A stretch of DNA of 31,407 nt from a virus: positions 1 to 31,407 of IMG/VR virus record IMGVR_UViG_3300008107_001254; one strand, 5' to 3'. The notes beneath the pieces are model-generated. The model was not told the origin of the DNA. It searched no databases and saw only the letters and a list, made by a program, of their open reading frames with translations. This document shows, piece by piece, positions 6,052 through 14,728 of the stretch. Each line of letters starts with the position of its first letter. Positions within the stretch are counted from its first letter, which is position 1. The position numbers and the translations under genes are program-made.

Positions 6052-6633
6052 ATGAAAATAGAATTTATAATACCAACTTACTCAAGAGTAAATCATTTAA
6101 TAACCATCATCGGTTCGTTAATGGCACAATCAAATCCTAATTGGAAAGCACACGTGGTTGCAGATTGTCCACCTGATGAGATACAGGACGCAATGAAAAC
6201 CATTGTAGAGTTTTTTAATGATGACAGAATTAAATTAACCATCTTACCTGAGAGACATAATGATTGGGGTCATACACCTCGTCAATATGGATTGGATAAT
6301 GCAACAGAGGAATGGGTTGTAATGACAGGTGAGGATAACTATTACACCCCTGAGTTTGTAGATATAATGTTAGAGGAAAGTAAGAACCATCACTTTGTTT
6401 ATTGTGATATGGTCCATAATTGGATTAACAGGGATTACATTCCATTAATATCCAAACTACAATTAGGTAGAATAGATATAGGAAGTTTTATGGTTAAGAC
6501 CAATATGGGTCAGAAGATTAAATTAAAGAAAGAACACGAGTGGGCTGATTGGTTTTTTGTAGAAGAATTTCAGAAGAAGTATAAGGTTGCAAAGTATAAG
6601 AAGGTAAATAAGATATTATATGTCCACAATTGA
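6052..6633 (+). CDS. Family 2 glycosyltransferase (193 aa)
   Basis: The N-terminus FIIPTYSRVNHLITIIGSL is the nucleotide-binding strand and helix of GT-A fold family 2 enzymes. GHTPRQYGLDNATEEWVVMT is followed by GED (residues 93-95), which takes the place of the usual DxD metal site. The protein is short, essentially a catalytic domain without membrane segments, so it is likely cytoplasmic. It sits between the two terminase genes and overlaps the large subunit by 14 bp. A role in glycosylating virion proteins or modified DNA bases is possible; the acceptor is unknown. Confidence 0.8.
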   Translation: MKIEFIIPTYSRVNHLITIIGSLMAQSNPNWKAHVVADCPPDEIQDAMKTIVEFFNDDRIKLTILPERHNDWGHTPRQYGLDNATEEWVVMTGEDNYYTPEFVDIMLEESKNHHFVYCDMVHNWINRDYIPLISKLQLGRIDIGSFMVKTNMGQKIKLKKEHEWADWFFVEEFQKKYKVAKYKKVNKILYVHN

Positions 6634-7951
6634 TATAACACCCACAAGAAGACAGTCACAAGCGTGGAGATACCTCACAGATGATAAAACTAATATAGTT
6701 TTATTTGGAGGGTCAGCCGGTGGTGGTAAGTCGTGGTTAGGATGTTTATGGATAACAACCCTGTGTTTAAAGTATACAGGTATAAGATGTTTAATAGGAC
6801 GTTCAGTATTAACACAATTAAAACTAACAACATTAAACACATTGTTTGACCTATTAGGTACTATGGGATTTAAGAGTGGTCAACACTTTAATTTCAATGG
6901 TCAGTCAAACGTATTAACATTCTATAACGGTTCAGAGATTATATTCAAGGACCTTGCGTACAATCCATCAGACCCTAACTATGATAGTCTTGGTTCCCTT
7001 GAGATTAGTGCAGCATTTATAGATGAAGCGGCACAGATTACATCATTAGCATTCAGTATAGTTAAATCACGTATAAGATATAAATTAAACGAGTATAACC
7101 TAACACCAAAGGTATTAATGACCTGTAACCCCTCAAACAATTGGATTAAGAAAGACTTTTACTTACCATTCATACAGGAAAGATTACAACATAACCAAGT
7201 ATTCATACCATCATTACCGATGGACAACCCACACTTACCAGCATCTTATATTGAGATGTTAAAAGAGTTACCACCACAACAACGTAAAAGATTGTTAGAA
7301 GGTGATTGGGATTACTTAGAGGATAGTGATAGTTTATTTAAGTTTGAAGAGATTACCAATTCGGTATTTAAATTTGAACCAAATCCTACTGACAAGAAAT
7401 ATATGACGGTTGACGTTGCACGATTTGGTGATGACAGGTCCGTAGTAATGATTTGGGTGGGTATGGTTCTAATATCTTGTCACATCTATAGGAAAGTATC
7501 CACCACAGATTTATCGTCCGAAATTAAGGACTTAATGAGGTTTCACGGTGTACACCCACAACAGGTAATTATAGATAGTGATGGCGTAGGTGGTGGTGTT
7601 GCAGACCAAATTAAAGGAACAAACTTTGTAAACAATGCAAGACCATTACACGAACAGAACTTTACAAACCTTAAATCACAATGTTATATAAAACTATCTG
7701 AAATGTTTAAGGACGGAAAGATAAGTTTAAACCTATTAGAACCGGCCGTGGTAGAAGACTTAACACAAGAACTACTTGCAATTAAACTAAAGGACGTAGA
7801 TAAAGATAATAAGGTTGGTGTAATGAGTAAGGATGAGATGAAAAGAATACTTGGTAAGTCACCTGACTTAAGTGATGCACTTATGATGAGAATGTATCAA
7901 GAAATAAAAGCAAATAAAACAACGGGTAGATATTCAATATCATTCGTTTAA
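6620..7951 (+). CDS. terL: Terminase large subunit (443 aa)
   Basis: DNA-packaging motor. Walker A is GGSAGGGKS (residues 30-38), Walker B AAFIDEAA (131-138) with catalytic Glu, and the coupling motif VLMTCNPSN (165-173). The C-terminal RNase H-like nuclease shows TVDVARFGDD (263-272), VIIDSDGVGGGVAD (316-329) and a late Asp in SPDLSDALMMRMY. Together these give a complete ATPase plus nuclease of usual length. It drives DNA into the prohead through the portal encoded at 29882. The start overlaps the glycosyltransferase gene by 14 bp. The closest family is the Terminase_3/6 type, but the packaging mode (cos, pac) cannot be told. Confidence 0.95.
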   Translation: MSTIDITPTRRQSQAWRYLTDDKTNIVLFGGSAGGGKSWLGCLWITTLCLKYTGIRCLIGRSVLTQLKLTTLNTLFDLLGTMGFKSGQHFNFNGQSNVLTFYNGSEIIFKDLAYNPSDPNYDSLGSLEISAAFIDEAAQITSLAFSIVKSRIRYKLNEYNLTPKVLMTCNPSNNWIKKDFYLPFIQERLQHNQVFIPSLPMDNPHLPASYIEMLKELPPQQRKRLLEGDWDYLEDSDSLFKFEEITNSVFKFEPNPTDKKYMTVDVARFGDDRSVVMIWVGMVLISCHIYRKVSTTDLSSEIKDLMRFHGVHPQQVIIDSDGVGGGVADQIKGTNFVNNARPLHEQNFTNLKSQCYIKLSEMFKDGKISLNLLEPAVVEDLTQELLAIKLKDVDKDNKVGVMSKDEMKRILGKSPDLSDALMMRMYQEIKANKTTGRYSISFV

Positions 7952-7964
7952 AATATACATATAT

Positions 7965-8702
7965 ATGATAAAATTTAAAATAGACGGACAACCGTACCAA
8001 ATCCCTGAGTTTATAAACATAGAAGATTATGTTAAGATATTCAAAGTTAAAGACCTATTTGATGAGGACTACTTTGCAGCAAAACTAATTAGTGTTGTAT
8101 CAGGTGCACCATTAAAAGACTTATTAGATGGAGGATTTGATGAGATTAATTATCTGGCCTCACATATTCTAACCATCATACCTAAACAGGATGAGGTTAA
8201 GTTTATTGATAGGTTTGAATTAAATGGTGTGAAGTATGGTTTCTTTCCTAATTGGAGAGACTTAACCTTTGCTGAGTTTGTGGATATGGATACTATCTCA
8301 ACCAAGAAAACGGATGAGTTATTAGATTTATTACACATACTTGCAGCAATTATGTACAGACCAATTGTAATTGAAAGGGGTGAACACGACTATGACATAG
8401 AGATGTATGACGTTAATACAATGAAGAAACGGGCAGAACTATTCAAAAAACAATTAGATGTGAAGTATATACTTGGAGCACAGTTTTTTTTTATCAAGTT
8501 CGCAAAGAGATATTCAGGTTATTCCCCGCGGTCTTCGACACTGAAGATTGGGATGTGGGACCAAATAAAGATGATATGGCTAATGTGGAGGATGATATTC
8601 AAAATGGGTTCAGTCAAGTCTTTGGGTGGTTTCTTGTCACTAACAAAATCTCTGACAACGACTTTACAAAACACGAATACATCTACAAAAAAAACATCTT
8701 AG
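7965..8702 (+). CDS. Virion-assembly protein, zero-frame product (245 aa)
   Basis: Residues 1-176 read as a natural protein (MIKFKIDGQPYQIPEFINIE ... VKYILGAQFFF). After the T9 run at 8484-8492 the frame continues for 69 residues that look unlike folded protein (runs such as MIWLMWRMIFKM, then LTTTLQNTNTSTKKTS). The -1 frame instead continues smoothly to 8788. The pair therefore looks like one gene read with a -1 shift, giving 274 residues, as known for phage tail-assembly chaperones; here it lies right after the large terminase rather than right before the tape measure. Function not recognised. The ATG follows TATACATATATATG, 13 bp after the terminase stop. Confidence 0.7.
   Translation: MIKFKIDGQPYQIPEFINIEDYVKIFKVKDLFDEDYFAAKLISVVSGAPLKDLLDGGFDEINYLASHILTIIPKQDEVKFIDRFELNGVKYGFFPNWRDLTFAEFVDMDTISTKKTDELLDLLHILAAIMYRPIVIERGEHDYDIEMYDVNTMKKRAELFKKQLDVKYILGAQFFFIKFAKRYSGYSPRSSTLKIGMWDQIKMIWLMWRMIFKMGSVKSLGGFLSLTKSLTTTLQNTNTSTKKTS
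8484..8492 (+). promoter_or_regulatory. Candidate -1 slippery site (T9)
   Basis: Nine consecutive T in the zero frame are read as three TTT codons followed by ATC. Slipping back one base gives TTT then TAT CAA GTT CGC, which opens into the downstream frame. Runs of this sort are known slippery sites. The alternative is one missing T in the sequence. No obvious stimulatory hairpin was identified just downstream, although CCGCGG (8527-8532) lies about 35 bp on. Confidence 0.5.
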
Positions 8703-8788
8703 AGGTACTAAATCAGTTAAACTATTTGGTACAATGGGAAAGAGAACAAGAAAGATTGATGAAAAAGATGCAAAAACAAATTTCATAA
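8492..8788 (+). CDS. Frameshift-accessed C-terminal part of the 7965 gene (98 aa)
   Basis: After the -1 shift the sequence reads YQVRKEIFRLFPAVFDTEDW and continues DVGPNKDDMANVEDDIQNGF to a helical, charged end (QWEREQERLMKKMQKQIS). It looks far more like a real protein than the zero frame. There is no ATG near its beginning; the first possible start is GTG at 8555, which would cut the domain short. This supports expression as a fusion with residues 1-176 of the upstream frame. Function not recognised; a tail-assembly or neck role is suggested by position. Confidence 0.6.
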   Translation, partial: YQVRKEIFRLFPAVFDTEDWDVGPNKDDMANVEDDIQNGFSQVFGWFLVTNKISDNDFTKHEYIYKKNILEVLNQLNYLVQWEREQERLMKKMQKQIS

Positions 8789-8820
8789 TACAATACAAAT
8801 AAATTTATATTTCTTAATAG

Positions 8821-9828
8821 ATGACAAATTATAAACAAATCATACAGGACTTAAGTGGTATGGCGTACTACCATCCACAGATTAACAGTTTCGGTTGCGG
8901 TGACATTACACAAATTACAATGGACATTGAGACCGAGAAAGAACCTGTGTATACCAAGATGTATGTAGTCCCTGGCAATGTCAGATTGGATGAAAACAGA
9001 TTGTTATATGATTTTTCCATTATTATATTAGACCAAATTAATGACGATTACTCAAATCAAAGAGATGTTATGTCTGATACATTGGAAATTGCAAAGGACA
9101 TTTTTACAATTATATACCAATCATACACCGCTGAGTATGGAGATTTTAGTTTATACTACACTCCTGAATGGGGTCCGAATGTTACACCGTTCTTGGAAAG
9201 GTTTGAAACGATACTTGGTGGGTGGACAATGAACATAACATTAGAACAACCATTTGACTATAACATATGTGTCCTACCTATTATGTCAGGATTTACATTA
9301 CCCGTATCAGTCAATGAAGTTAATTACAAACAGATTATAGAAGATTTAGAAGACTTTGCTAATAACCACGAACAAATTAACAGTTATGGTTATGGTGATA
9401 TTACACAACTAACAATGGATATTGAAACGGAAAAGGAACCGAGATATACAAGAATGTATGTTATTCCTGGCGATGTAGTTCTTGCACAGAACGAATTAAT
9501 CACCAACTTTCAAATACTCGTTGTAGACCGACTTAATAATGATTATTCCAATCAAAGGGATGTACTGTCAGATACTTTAGAAATAACTAAAGATATTATG
9601 GCTACGTTCTATTTATCAGAATATGAAACTGTCTGGCCATCAAGTGTTGAACCCATATTAGAAGAATATGAAACGATACTATGTGGTTGGGTAATGAATA
9701 TTCAATTAACACAACCTTTTGATTACAATAGATGTGTTCTACCTGAAAGACCATTCACGCCGGGTAAAAAGTGGTATGAGTTGGCTGAACTGTGGAACGA
9801 AATATCAAAAGATTGGAAGAATGTATAA
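8821..9828 (+). CDS. Tail-associated virion protein with internal tandem duplication (335 aa)
   Basis: Residues 3-153 and 168-308 are clear copies of one another. Each starts NYKQII.DL, passes GDITQ.TMDIETEKEP.YT, then DYSNQRDV.SDTLEI.KDI, and ends QPFDYN.CVLP. A short Thr/Pro/Trp-rich tail follows (PGKKWYELAELWNEISKDWK). The repeat resembles a small tail-completion-type virion protein common in Bacteroidota phages, where I know it mainly as a hypothetical structural gene. The doubled form suggests two domains side by side in a ring. The AAATTTATATTTC element lies just before the ATG. Confidence 0.6.
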   Translation: MTNYKQIIQDLSGMAYYHPQINSFGCGDITQITMDIETEKEPVYTKMYVVPGNVRLDENRLLYDFSIIILDQINDDYSNQRDVMSDTLEIAKDIFTIIYQSYTAEYGDFSLYYTPEWGPNVTPFLERFETILGGWTMNITLEQPFDYNICVLPIMSGFTLPVSVNEVNYKQIIEDLEDFANNHEQINSYGYGDITQLTMDIETEKEPRYTRMYVIPGDVVLAQNELITNFQILVVDRLNNDYSNQRDVLSDTLEITKDIMATFYLSEYETVWPSSVEPILEEYETILCGWVMNIQLTQPFDYNRCVLPERPFTPGKKWYELAELWNEISKDWKNV

Positions 9829-9848
9829 AACTATAAGAATTTATTAAT

Positions 9849-12800
9849 ATGGGTCAATTAACTAACCAATTCGTATCACAATCCTATCAAGGTCTATTAA
9901 ACCTTGCTAATACGAATACAGGATTTACTACTAACTTACAAACCATAACAGATGGTTTGGGTGGAAGTTCTCCATTACAAATATCACAAACACAGGTAAA
10001 CATATCAGGTGCATTTACCGTTAATGGTTTACCTATACAATCTGTTGATACGGGTTCACTTGTAACCACGTCATCATTTAACGCCTACACAAGTTCAGTT
10101 AATATTAAATTGGCTGGTTTAGATGTTGAGACAGGTAGTTTACAAAGTCAGATTAATCAGAAACTTAATACATCAAGTTTTAATGCTTACACAAGTAGTA
10201 ATGATAGTAAGGTTAACTCACTTATATCTCAAACAGGTTCTTATGTAACCGAGACTGAGAGTGGGTCCTTTATGATTACAGGTAGTGTTGCTGGTGATAC
10301 TTTAACATTTACAAAAGGTAATGGGTCACAGTTTAGTTTACAGGTTAATACAGGTTCATTACCATCAGGTGTAATATCAGGGTCACAACAAATTGTAGAC
10401 TTAGGATTTGCAACCACAAGTTCATTAGATACCTTATCAGGTTCTATTGCAACAACAGACTTAGGACAAGATAATAGATTATCTTCAATAGAAGGTAAGA
10501 CAGGTAGTTATGCTACCACAGGTTCTAATGACTTTGTAGGACAACAAAATATAAATGGTAGTGTAAACATAACAGGTAGTCTAAATGTTACAGGTGAAAT
10601 TACAGCACTATCAGCATCAATCACATACTTAGAAACAATATATCAAACATCATCTGTTATATTCTCATCAGGTTCAAACATACTTGGTGATGAAGCGGGT
10701 GATACACAAACATTATATGGTACAGTAAGATTACCAAACGGACCATTAGTTGTAACAGGTAGTGTAACTTCAACAGGAGGTTTCACAGGTTCTTTACAAG
10801 GTACTGCGTCATACGCAACCAATGCATTAAGTAGTTCACACGCAATAAACGCTGACACCGCATCATTTGTTAATAGTGCAGTAACATCATCAATTGCGTT
10901 TGACTTAGTTGTTCTTGGTAAGTGTGATAACCCTGGCGGTTTAACAAGAGGTACTATAGTAAGAATTACAGGTGCGGTTGGTGACAATCCATTATTTAAC
11001 TCAGCAAGTTGGGAAGATGATTTTAACTCAGCAAATACATTAGGTATGTTGAGTGAGAACGTAGCTTATAATGGTTTTGCTAATGTGGTTGTTCAAGGTA
11101 CTTTAATTGGAATTAACACAAGTGGAATGACCGCTGGTGATATGTTATACTTATCATCTTCGGGACAATATACAACATCATCAGTACCAGCACCATATCA
11201 CGAAGTAAGATTAGGTCAAGTATTAAGACCACAATTAAATAATGGTTCCGCATATATTTCCATAGATAATGGTTATAATAACTTTATTGGAACAGAAAAT
11301 ATTACAGGTAGTTTAAATGTATCAGGTTCAGCAAACTTTGTTGGAGATGTTAGTTTAAATCTAATTAAACCAAACGACTTTAAACAAAACTTAGTTTTAT
11401 TAGGAGCTAATAATGCAACCACATCATCAACAAATTTACAAAACTATCTAAATGCAATTACAACATCTTTAGATAATGATGATGTTAATTTTGGATTTAT
11501 TCCTGGCGGAGCTTTATTAGGACCAACAGGTATTTCAAATGTAACAAGTTCAATTTTTATTAGTGGTTCCAATAACTTTCTAATGAACTTAGGTACTACT
11601 TTACCAGCATCATCAGGTAGAAGAAGTGTAATAGGAGGTAATGCAAACTTTGTACAAACAAACATACCAACAATTAACACTTCATCATTAACAATACCAC
11701 AAACAAATAATAACTATTTAGGAGCGGCTTTATCTTTAACTTTAACAACAGGTTCAAATTTAGGTAATGGCGCACACGCATTTAATAGTAATATATTATT
11801 GGGTGGAGGTATAAACTTTAACCATCCATCCGCATCTATAGGTGCAGGTCAAAGTTCAGTGGTTCAATCTAATATAAGTGTTGGTACTGTTCAATCACTT
11901 GCATCAGGTTCATTATTAACAACCCAAGCAAATTTTAGTAATAACATTAATGTAAACCCACAATTAAACCTTAGACATATAAGTGGTTCAATTCAAGCTA
12001 CAAATAATATATTTGGTGGTAATATAATTGATATTAATAACAGATATATTAATACAGGTTCAAATAACTCATTGATTGTATCAGCAAACACATTATTAGG
12101 TCAAGGACTTACTATTAATGCCGCAGGTTCACCAGCAACAAACGTTGCAAGACCTTTGGTTGGTAACTTAATTGGTGGACAATCAATTGGTGTATCTCTT
12201 GAACAAACAGGAACAGATTTAGCCGGTTTAAGAAATTCTATAGTATATGGATATGGTTTAACTATTACGGGTTCACATTCAGTAGGAAATTTAACACAAC
12301 AAGGTAGCTCAATATTTGGTAGATGGAATGGTGAAGATAATGGATTAAATGATAGTGCAAGAACAGTATTTGCAATAGGTACAGGTACAGGTGGAAGTAA
12401 TAGAAGAACAAGTTTATATGTTACTTCAGGTTCATTAGTTGGTGTGAGTGGTTCATTAAATGTTAGTAGAGGAACAAATGTATTTACAGTAACAGGTTCT
12501 GCAACAATAGAACACGTGACTGCAGGTCAACCAGCATTAACATTAATTGCACAATCAATATCACAACCGGCACTTACAGTGTCAGGTTCATTAAACGTAT
12601 CAGGTTCAGGTGACCATTATATTAATGGTAACAGTACAAATATTACAAGTCAATTTAGTGTTAATGGTAACACAAATGTAACAGGTTCATTAAGTGTTTC
12701 AGGTTCATCGGCTGACCATAGTATTATCGGTGCCCGTTTATTCTTAACAGCATCATTAAACGCTTCAAGTTCATTTGACCACAATATTGTTGGTTCACAA

Positions 12801-13466
12801 ATTAACATAACAGGTAATACTTCAATGTATGGTAATGGTGATTTTCCTTTAACTGTTTATGGAACTATAAACTCAAAAAGATTACATTTTAATTCAAATC
12901 CATTTAATAGTAATCCATCATCTAATTTAGCGGCATTAAGATTGGACGGTACTAACCAAACATTCTATTCTACCAATTATGATTTAGCACAAATCACCAC
13001 ACAATCACAAGTATATCAGACAGTTATTACAGGTAGTAATTTAGTTGAGACAGGATTACAATCAAACAATATGGGTTCTGATTACTCATTAAAATTAATA
13101 AATCAATCAGGTACAGGTTCATTACATACTAACGCTAATGTTACTGTAACAGGTTCATTAACTGTGAATGGTAGTACCGTAATAACAGGTTCAGTTCAAG
13201 GTAATGTATTACCATTAACGGTAACATCTAATACCGCATCGTTGAATTTAAATAATGGTAACTTCTTTGAGTTAGCGTTAACAGGTTCATCTGATATTAG
13301 AATTGAACCATCAAACATCAAGCCAGGTCAAACAATAAACATAAAACTAAATACAACGGGTTCAACAACAACAAGTGTCAGCGGCACCACCAAGTCCTTT
13401 CCCATCAGGTTTAACAGTAAACTTATGGCAAGGGAACTATACCGCTGGTTCAACAAGTTGGACTAA
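9849..13466 (+). CDS. Long repetitive tail fibre protein (1205 aa)
   Basis: A 1205-residue protein made of many short Gly/Ser/Thr/Asn repeats of the type (I/L)NVTGS or TGSLNVSGS, with an early region resembling trimeric fibre shafts (SSFNAYTSSV, twice). This pattern suggests a beta-helical or trimeric fibre. The segment FFELALTGSSDIRIEPSNIK followed by PGQTINIKLN near the end is a common C-terminal phage-fibre element. The last about 30 residues (after 13370) read as out-of-frame sequence because the +1 frame there encodes the start of a lectin-like domain. It is the likely host-contact shaft. Frequent ACAGGTTC repeats in the DNA could allow recombination between copies. Confidence 0.75.
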   Translation: MGQLTNQFVSQSYQGLLNLANTNTGFTTNLQTITDGLGGSSPLQISQTQVNISGAFTVNGLPIQSVDTGSLVTTSSFNAYTSSVNIKLAGLDVETGSLQSQINQKLNTSSFNAYTSSNDSKVNSLISQTGSYVTETESGSFMITGSVAGDTLTFTKGNGSQFSLQVNTGSLPSGVISGSQQIVDLGFATTSSLDTLSGSIATTDLGQDNRLSSIEGKTGSYATTGSNDFVGQQNINGSVNITGSLNVTGEITALSASITYLETIYQTSSVIFSSGSNILGDEAGDTQTLYGTVRLPNGPLVVTGSVTSTGGFTGSLQGTASYATNALSSSHAINADTASFVNSAVTSSIAFDLVVLGKCDNPGGLTRGTIVRITGAVGDNPLFNSASWEDDFNSANTLGMLSENVAYNGFANVVVQGTLIGINTSGMTAGDMLYLSSSGQYTTSSVPAPYHEVRLGQVLRPQLNNGSAYISIDNGYNNFIGTENITGSLNVSGSANFVGDVSLNLIKPNDFKQNLVLLGANNATTSSTNLQNYLNAITTSLDNDDVNFGFIPGGALLGPTGISNVTSSIFISGSNNFLMNLGTTLPASSGRRSVIGGNANFVQTNIPTINTSSLTIPQTNNNYLGAALSLTLTTGSNLGNGAHAFNSNILLGGGINFNHPSASIGAGQSSVVQSNISVGTVQSLASGSLLTTQANFSNNINVNPQLNLRHISGSIQATNNIFGGNIIDINNRYINTGSNNSLIVSANTLLGQGLTINAAGSPATNVARPLVGNLIGGQSIGVSLEQTGTDLAGLRNSIVYGYGLTITGSHSVGNLTQQGSSIFGRWNGEDNGLNDSARTVFAIGTGTGGSNRRTSLYVTSGSLVGVSGSLNVSRGTNVFTVTGSATIEHVTAGQPALTLIAQSISQPALTVSGSLNVSGSGDHYINGNSTNITSQFSVNGNTNVTGSLSVSGSSADHSIIGARLFLTASLNASSSFDHNIVGSQINITGNTSMYGNGDFPLTVYGTINSKRLHFNSNPFNSNPSSNLAALRLDGTNQTFYSTNYDLAQITTQSQVYQTVITGSNLVETGLQSNNMGSDYSLKLINQSGTGSLHTNANVTVTGSLTVNGSTVITGSVQGNVLPLTVTSNTASLNLNNGNFFELALTGSSDIRIEPSNIKPGQTINIKLNTTGSTTTSVSGTTKSFPIRFNSKLMARELYRWFNKLD

Positions 13467-14043
13467 TGATGCGCCAGGTTCTACTGCGGTTGTAAGTGCA
13501 ATACCTGTTGGTGGTTACACAAAGAATGCAACAGGTGTGGTATTTTCAGGAACAACAAGAAGTATATTATTTCAAATTAATTCAGATGGTGTTTGGGATA
13601 GTAACGCAGGTTATACAATCATAAGTTATATGCACGTTACATCAACAACTAATAAAACATTTTGGGGTAAACAATCAACAAATAGTAATGGTATGGGTGT
13701 AGATTTTACAAACAATCCATTAATTATAATGAGAGCGCCAGGTTCAAGTCAACAAATAGCAACAACAAATCTCACTACAAGAGGTTCATTAAAATCATAT
13801 GGTTTTACTTCAACAGGTAATACTAATGGTCAATATTATTTGGATGGTAGTAGTGTAGCAACAACAGTTAACACAACAACAACAAACTTTTGGAATAACA
13901 CAAGGAATTTTACATTTGGATATTCATTCCAATGGACTGACCCATCAATACAATGTTATTTAAATAGATTATTAATATTCAATAGAGCATTAACAGGAAC
14001 AGAAATGTCAGATGTATATACGTATATAAACGCTAATCAATAA
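13375..14043 (+). CDS. Lectin-like (LamG/concanavalin A type) domain, probably the fibre tip (222 aa)
   Basis: The frame begins with GTG (13375) and has no ATG until deep inside the domain. Its sequence (PFPSGLTVNLWQGNYTAGST ... YYLDGSSVATTV ... LNRLLIFNRALTGTEMSDVY) shows the beta-rich pattern and the closing IFNRALT..E motif of LamG-like jelly-roll lectins. It lies in the +1 frame relative to the fibre gene, and the overlap (13351-13466) includes an ACA repeat. This suggests a fibre whose C-terminal tip was separated by a frame change, either programmed, by an indel or by a sequencing error. As tip, it would bind a cell-surface glycan. Confidence 0.6.
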   Translation: MSAAPPSPFPSGLTVNLWQGNYTAGSTSWTNDAPGSTAVVSAIPVGGYTKNATGVVFSGTTRSILFQINSDGVWDSNAGYTIISYMHVTSTTNKTFWGKQSTNSNGMGVDFTNNPLIIMRAPGSSQQIATTNLTTRGSLKSYGFTSTGNTNGQYYLDGSSVATTVNTTTTNFWNNTRNFTFGYSFQWTDPSIQCYLNRLLIFNRALTGTEMSDVYTYINANQ

Positions 14044-14047
14044 AATT

Positions 14048-14218
14048 ATGGAAACAACAGCAACAATAACAGGAACATTAACAGGAGATATTAACGGTGA
14101 CTTATCCGTTGATTTATCAGGAATAGTATCAGGTTCAATTGAAGGACCATATACTGTAGAAATAAAATTAATACCAATAAGTGGTGAACCATTATTTGGA
14201 GAAAAAACAATTAACTAA
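14048..14218 (+). CDS. Small beta-repeat protein (56 aa)
   Basis: A 56-residue frame starting METTATITGTLTGDINGDLS and ending FGEKTIN, with alternating hydrophobic residues typical of beta strands. It begins 4 bp after the lectin-domain stop and its TAATG overlaps the next gene. The composition matches the fibre repeats, so it may be a small fibre-associated or chaperone-like protein. No family recognised. Confidence 0.6.
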   Translation: METTATITGTLTGDINGDLSVDLSGIVSGSIEGPYTVEIKLIPISGEPLFGEKTIN

Positions 14219-14727
14219 TGGATTTAAGTAAAGTAGCACCTATTATTGAAGAGATTGTAAAAGAAAGTTTATCTGACAAGGTATATCTATACGGTCGTTT
14301 TCAAAAAAGTTTAACCAGCCGTGTTGCAACAGGGAATTTAAGAAATTCTATTAAAGCAGTGGTTAAGGGAAACAAACAAGGTCTACAAGTTATACAGGTT
14401 CAAGCATTCAATCAACCATTGTCAAATACATACGCATATTGGTTGGCTAATGATAGAAAACCAAATGCCATACAAGAATGGATTAAAAATAAAAAGAGTT
14501 TCAGAATTAGAGATTTTAAAACAGGTAAATTTTTACCTAAGAATGAAAAAAATATAAAGAACACAGCATTTGTAGTTGCTCGTTCAATAGGAAGATTTGG
14601 TTATCAAAACAAACCAAAGAACTTTGTGGAAATATCTTATGATAAGATATTAAAAGACCAAAGGATAACAACCCTAATGGAAGACGCACTATATGATGAT
14701 GTACTAAACGCATTAGAAGGTTTATAA
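14218..14727 (+). CDS. Tail-completion-like structural protein (169 aa)
   Basis: A basic, mixed alpha/beta protein of 169 residues. Its first part (PIIEEIVKESLSDKVYLYGR, then FQKSLTSRVATGNLRNSIKA) resembles HK97 gp10-type tail-completion proteins, in which S-R-V-x-T-G-x-L-R-x-S-I is a typical motif. Those proteins sit at the head-tail joint or tail end. The gene overlaps its upstream neighbour (TAATG) and is followed by the next ATG after 1 bp. Family assignment is tentative. Confidence 0.5.
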   Translation: MDLSKVAPIIEEIVKESLSDKVYLYGRFQKSLTSRVATGNLRNSIKAVVKGNKQGLQVIQVQAFNQPLSNTYAYWLANDRKPNAIQEWIKNKKSFRIRDFKTGKFLPKNEKNIKNTAFVVARSIGRFGYQNKPKNFVEISYDKILKDQRITTLMEDALYDDVLNALEGL

Positions 14728-14728
14728 T

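Noticed and set aside
10643-10987. Leftward 114-codon frame opposite the fibre gene
   Set aside because: Antisense of a repetitive coding region; composition rich in Pro, Val and Thr as expected for a shadow.
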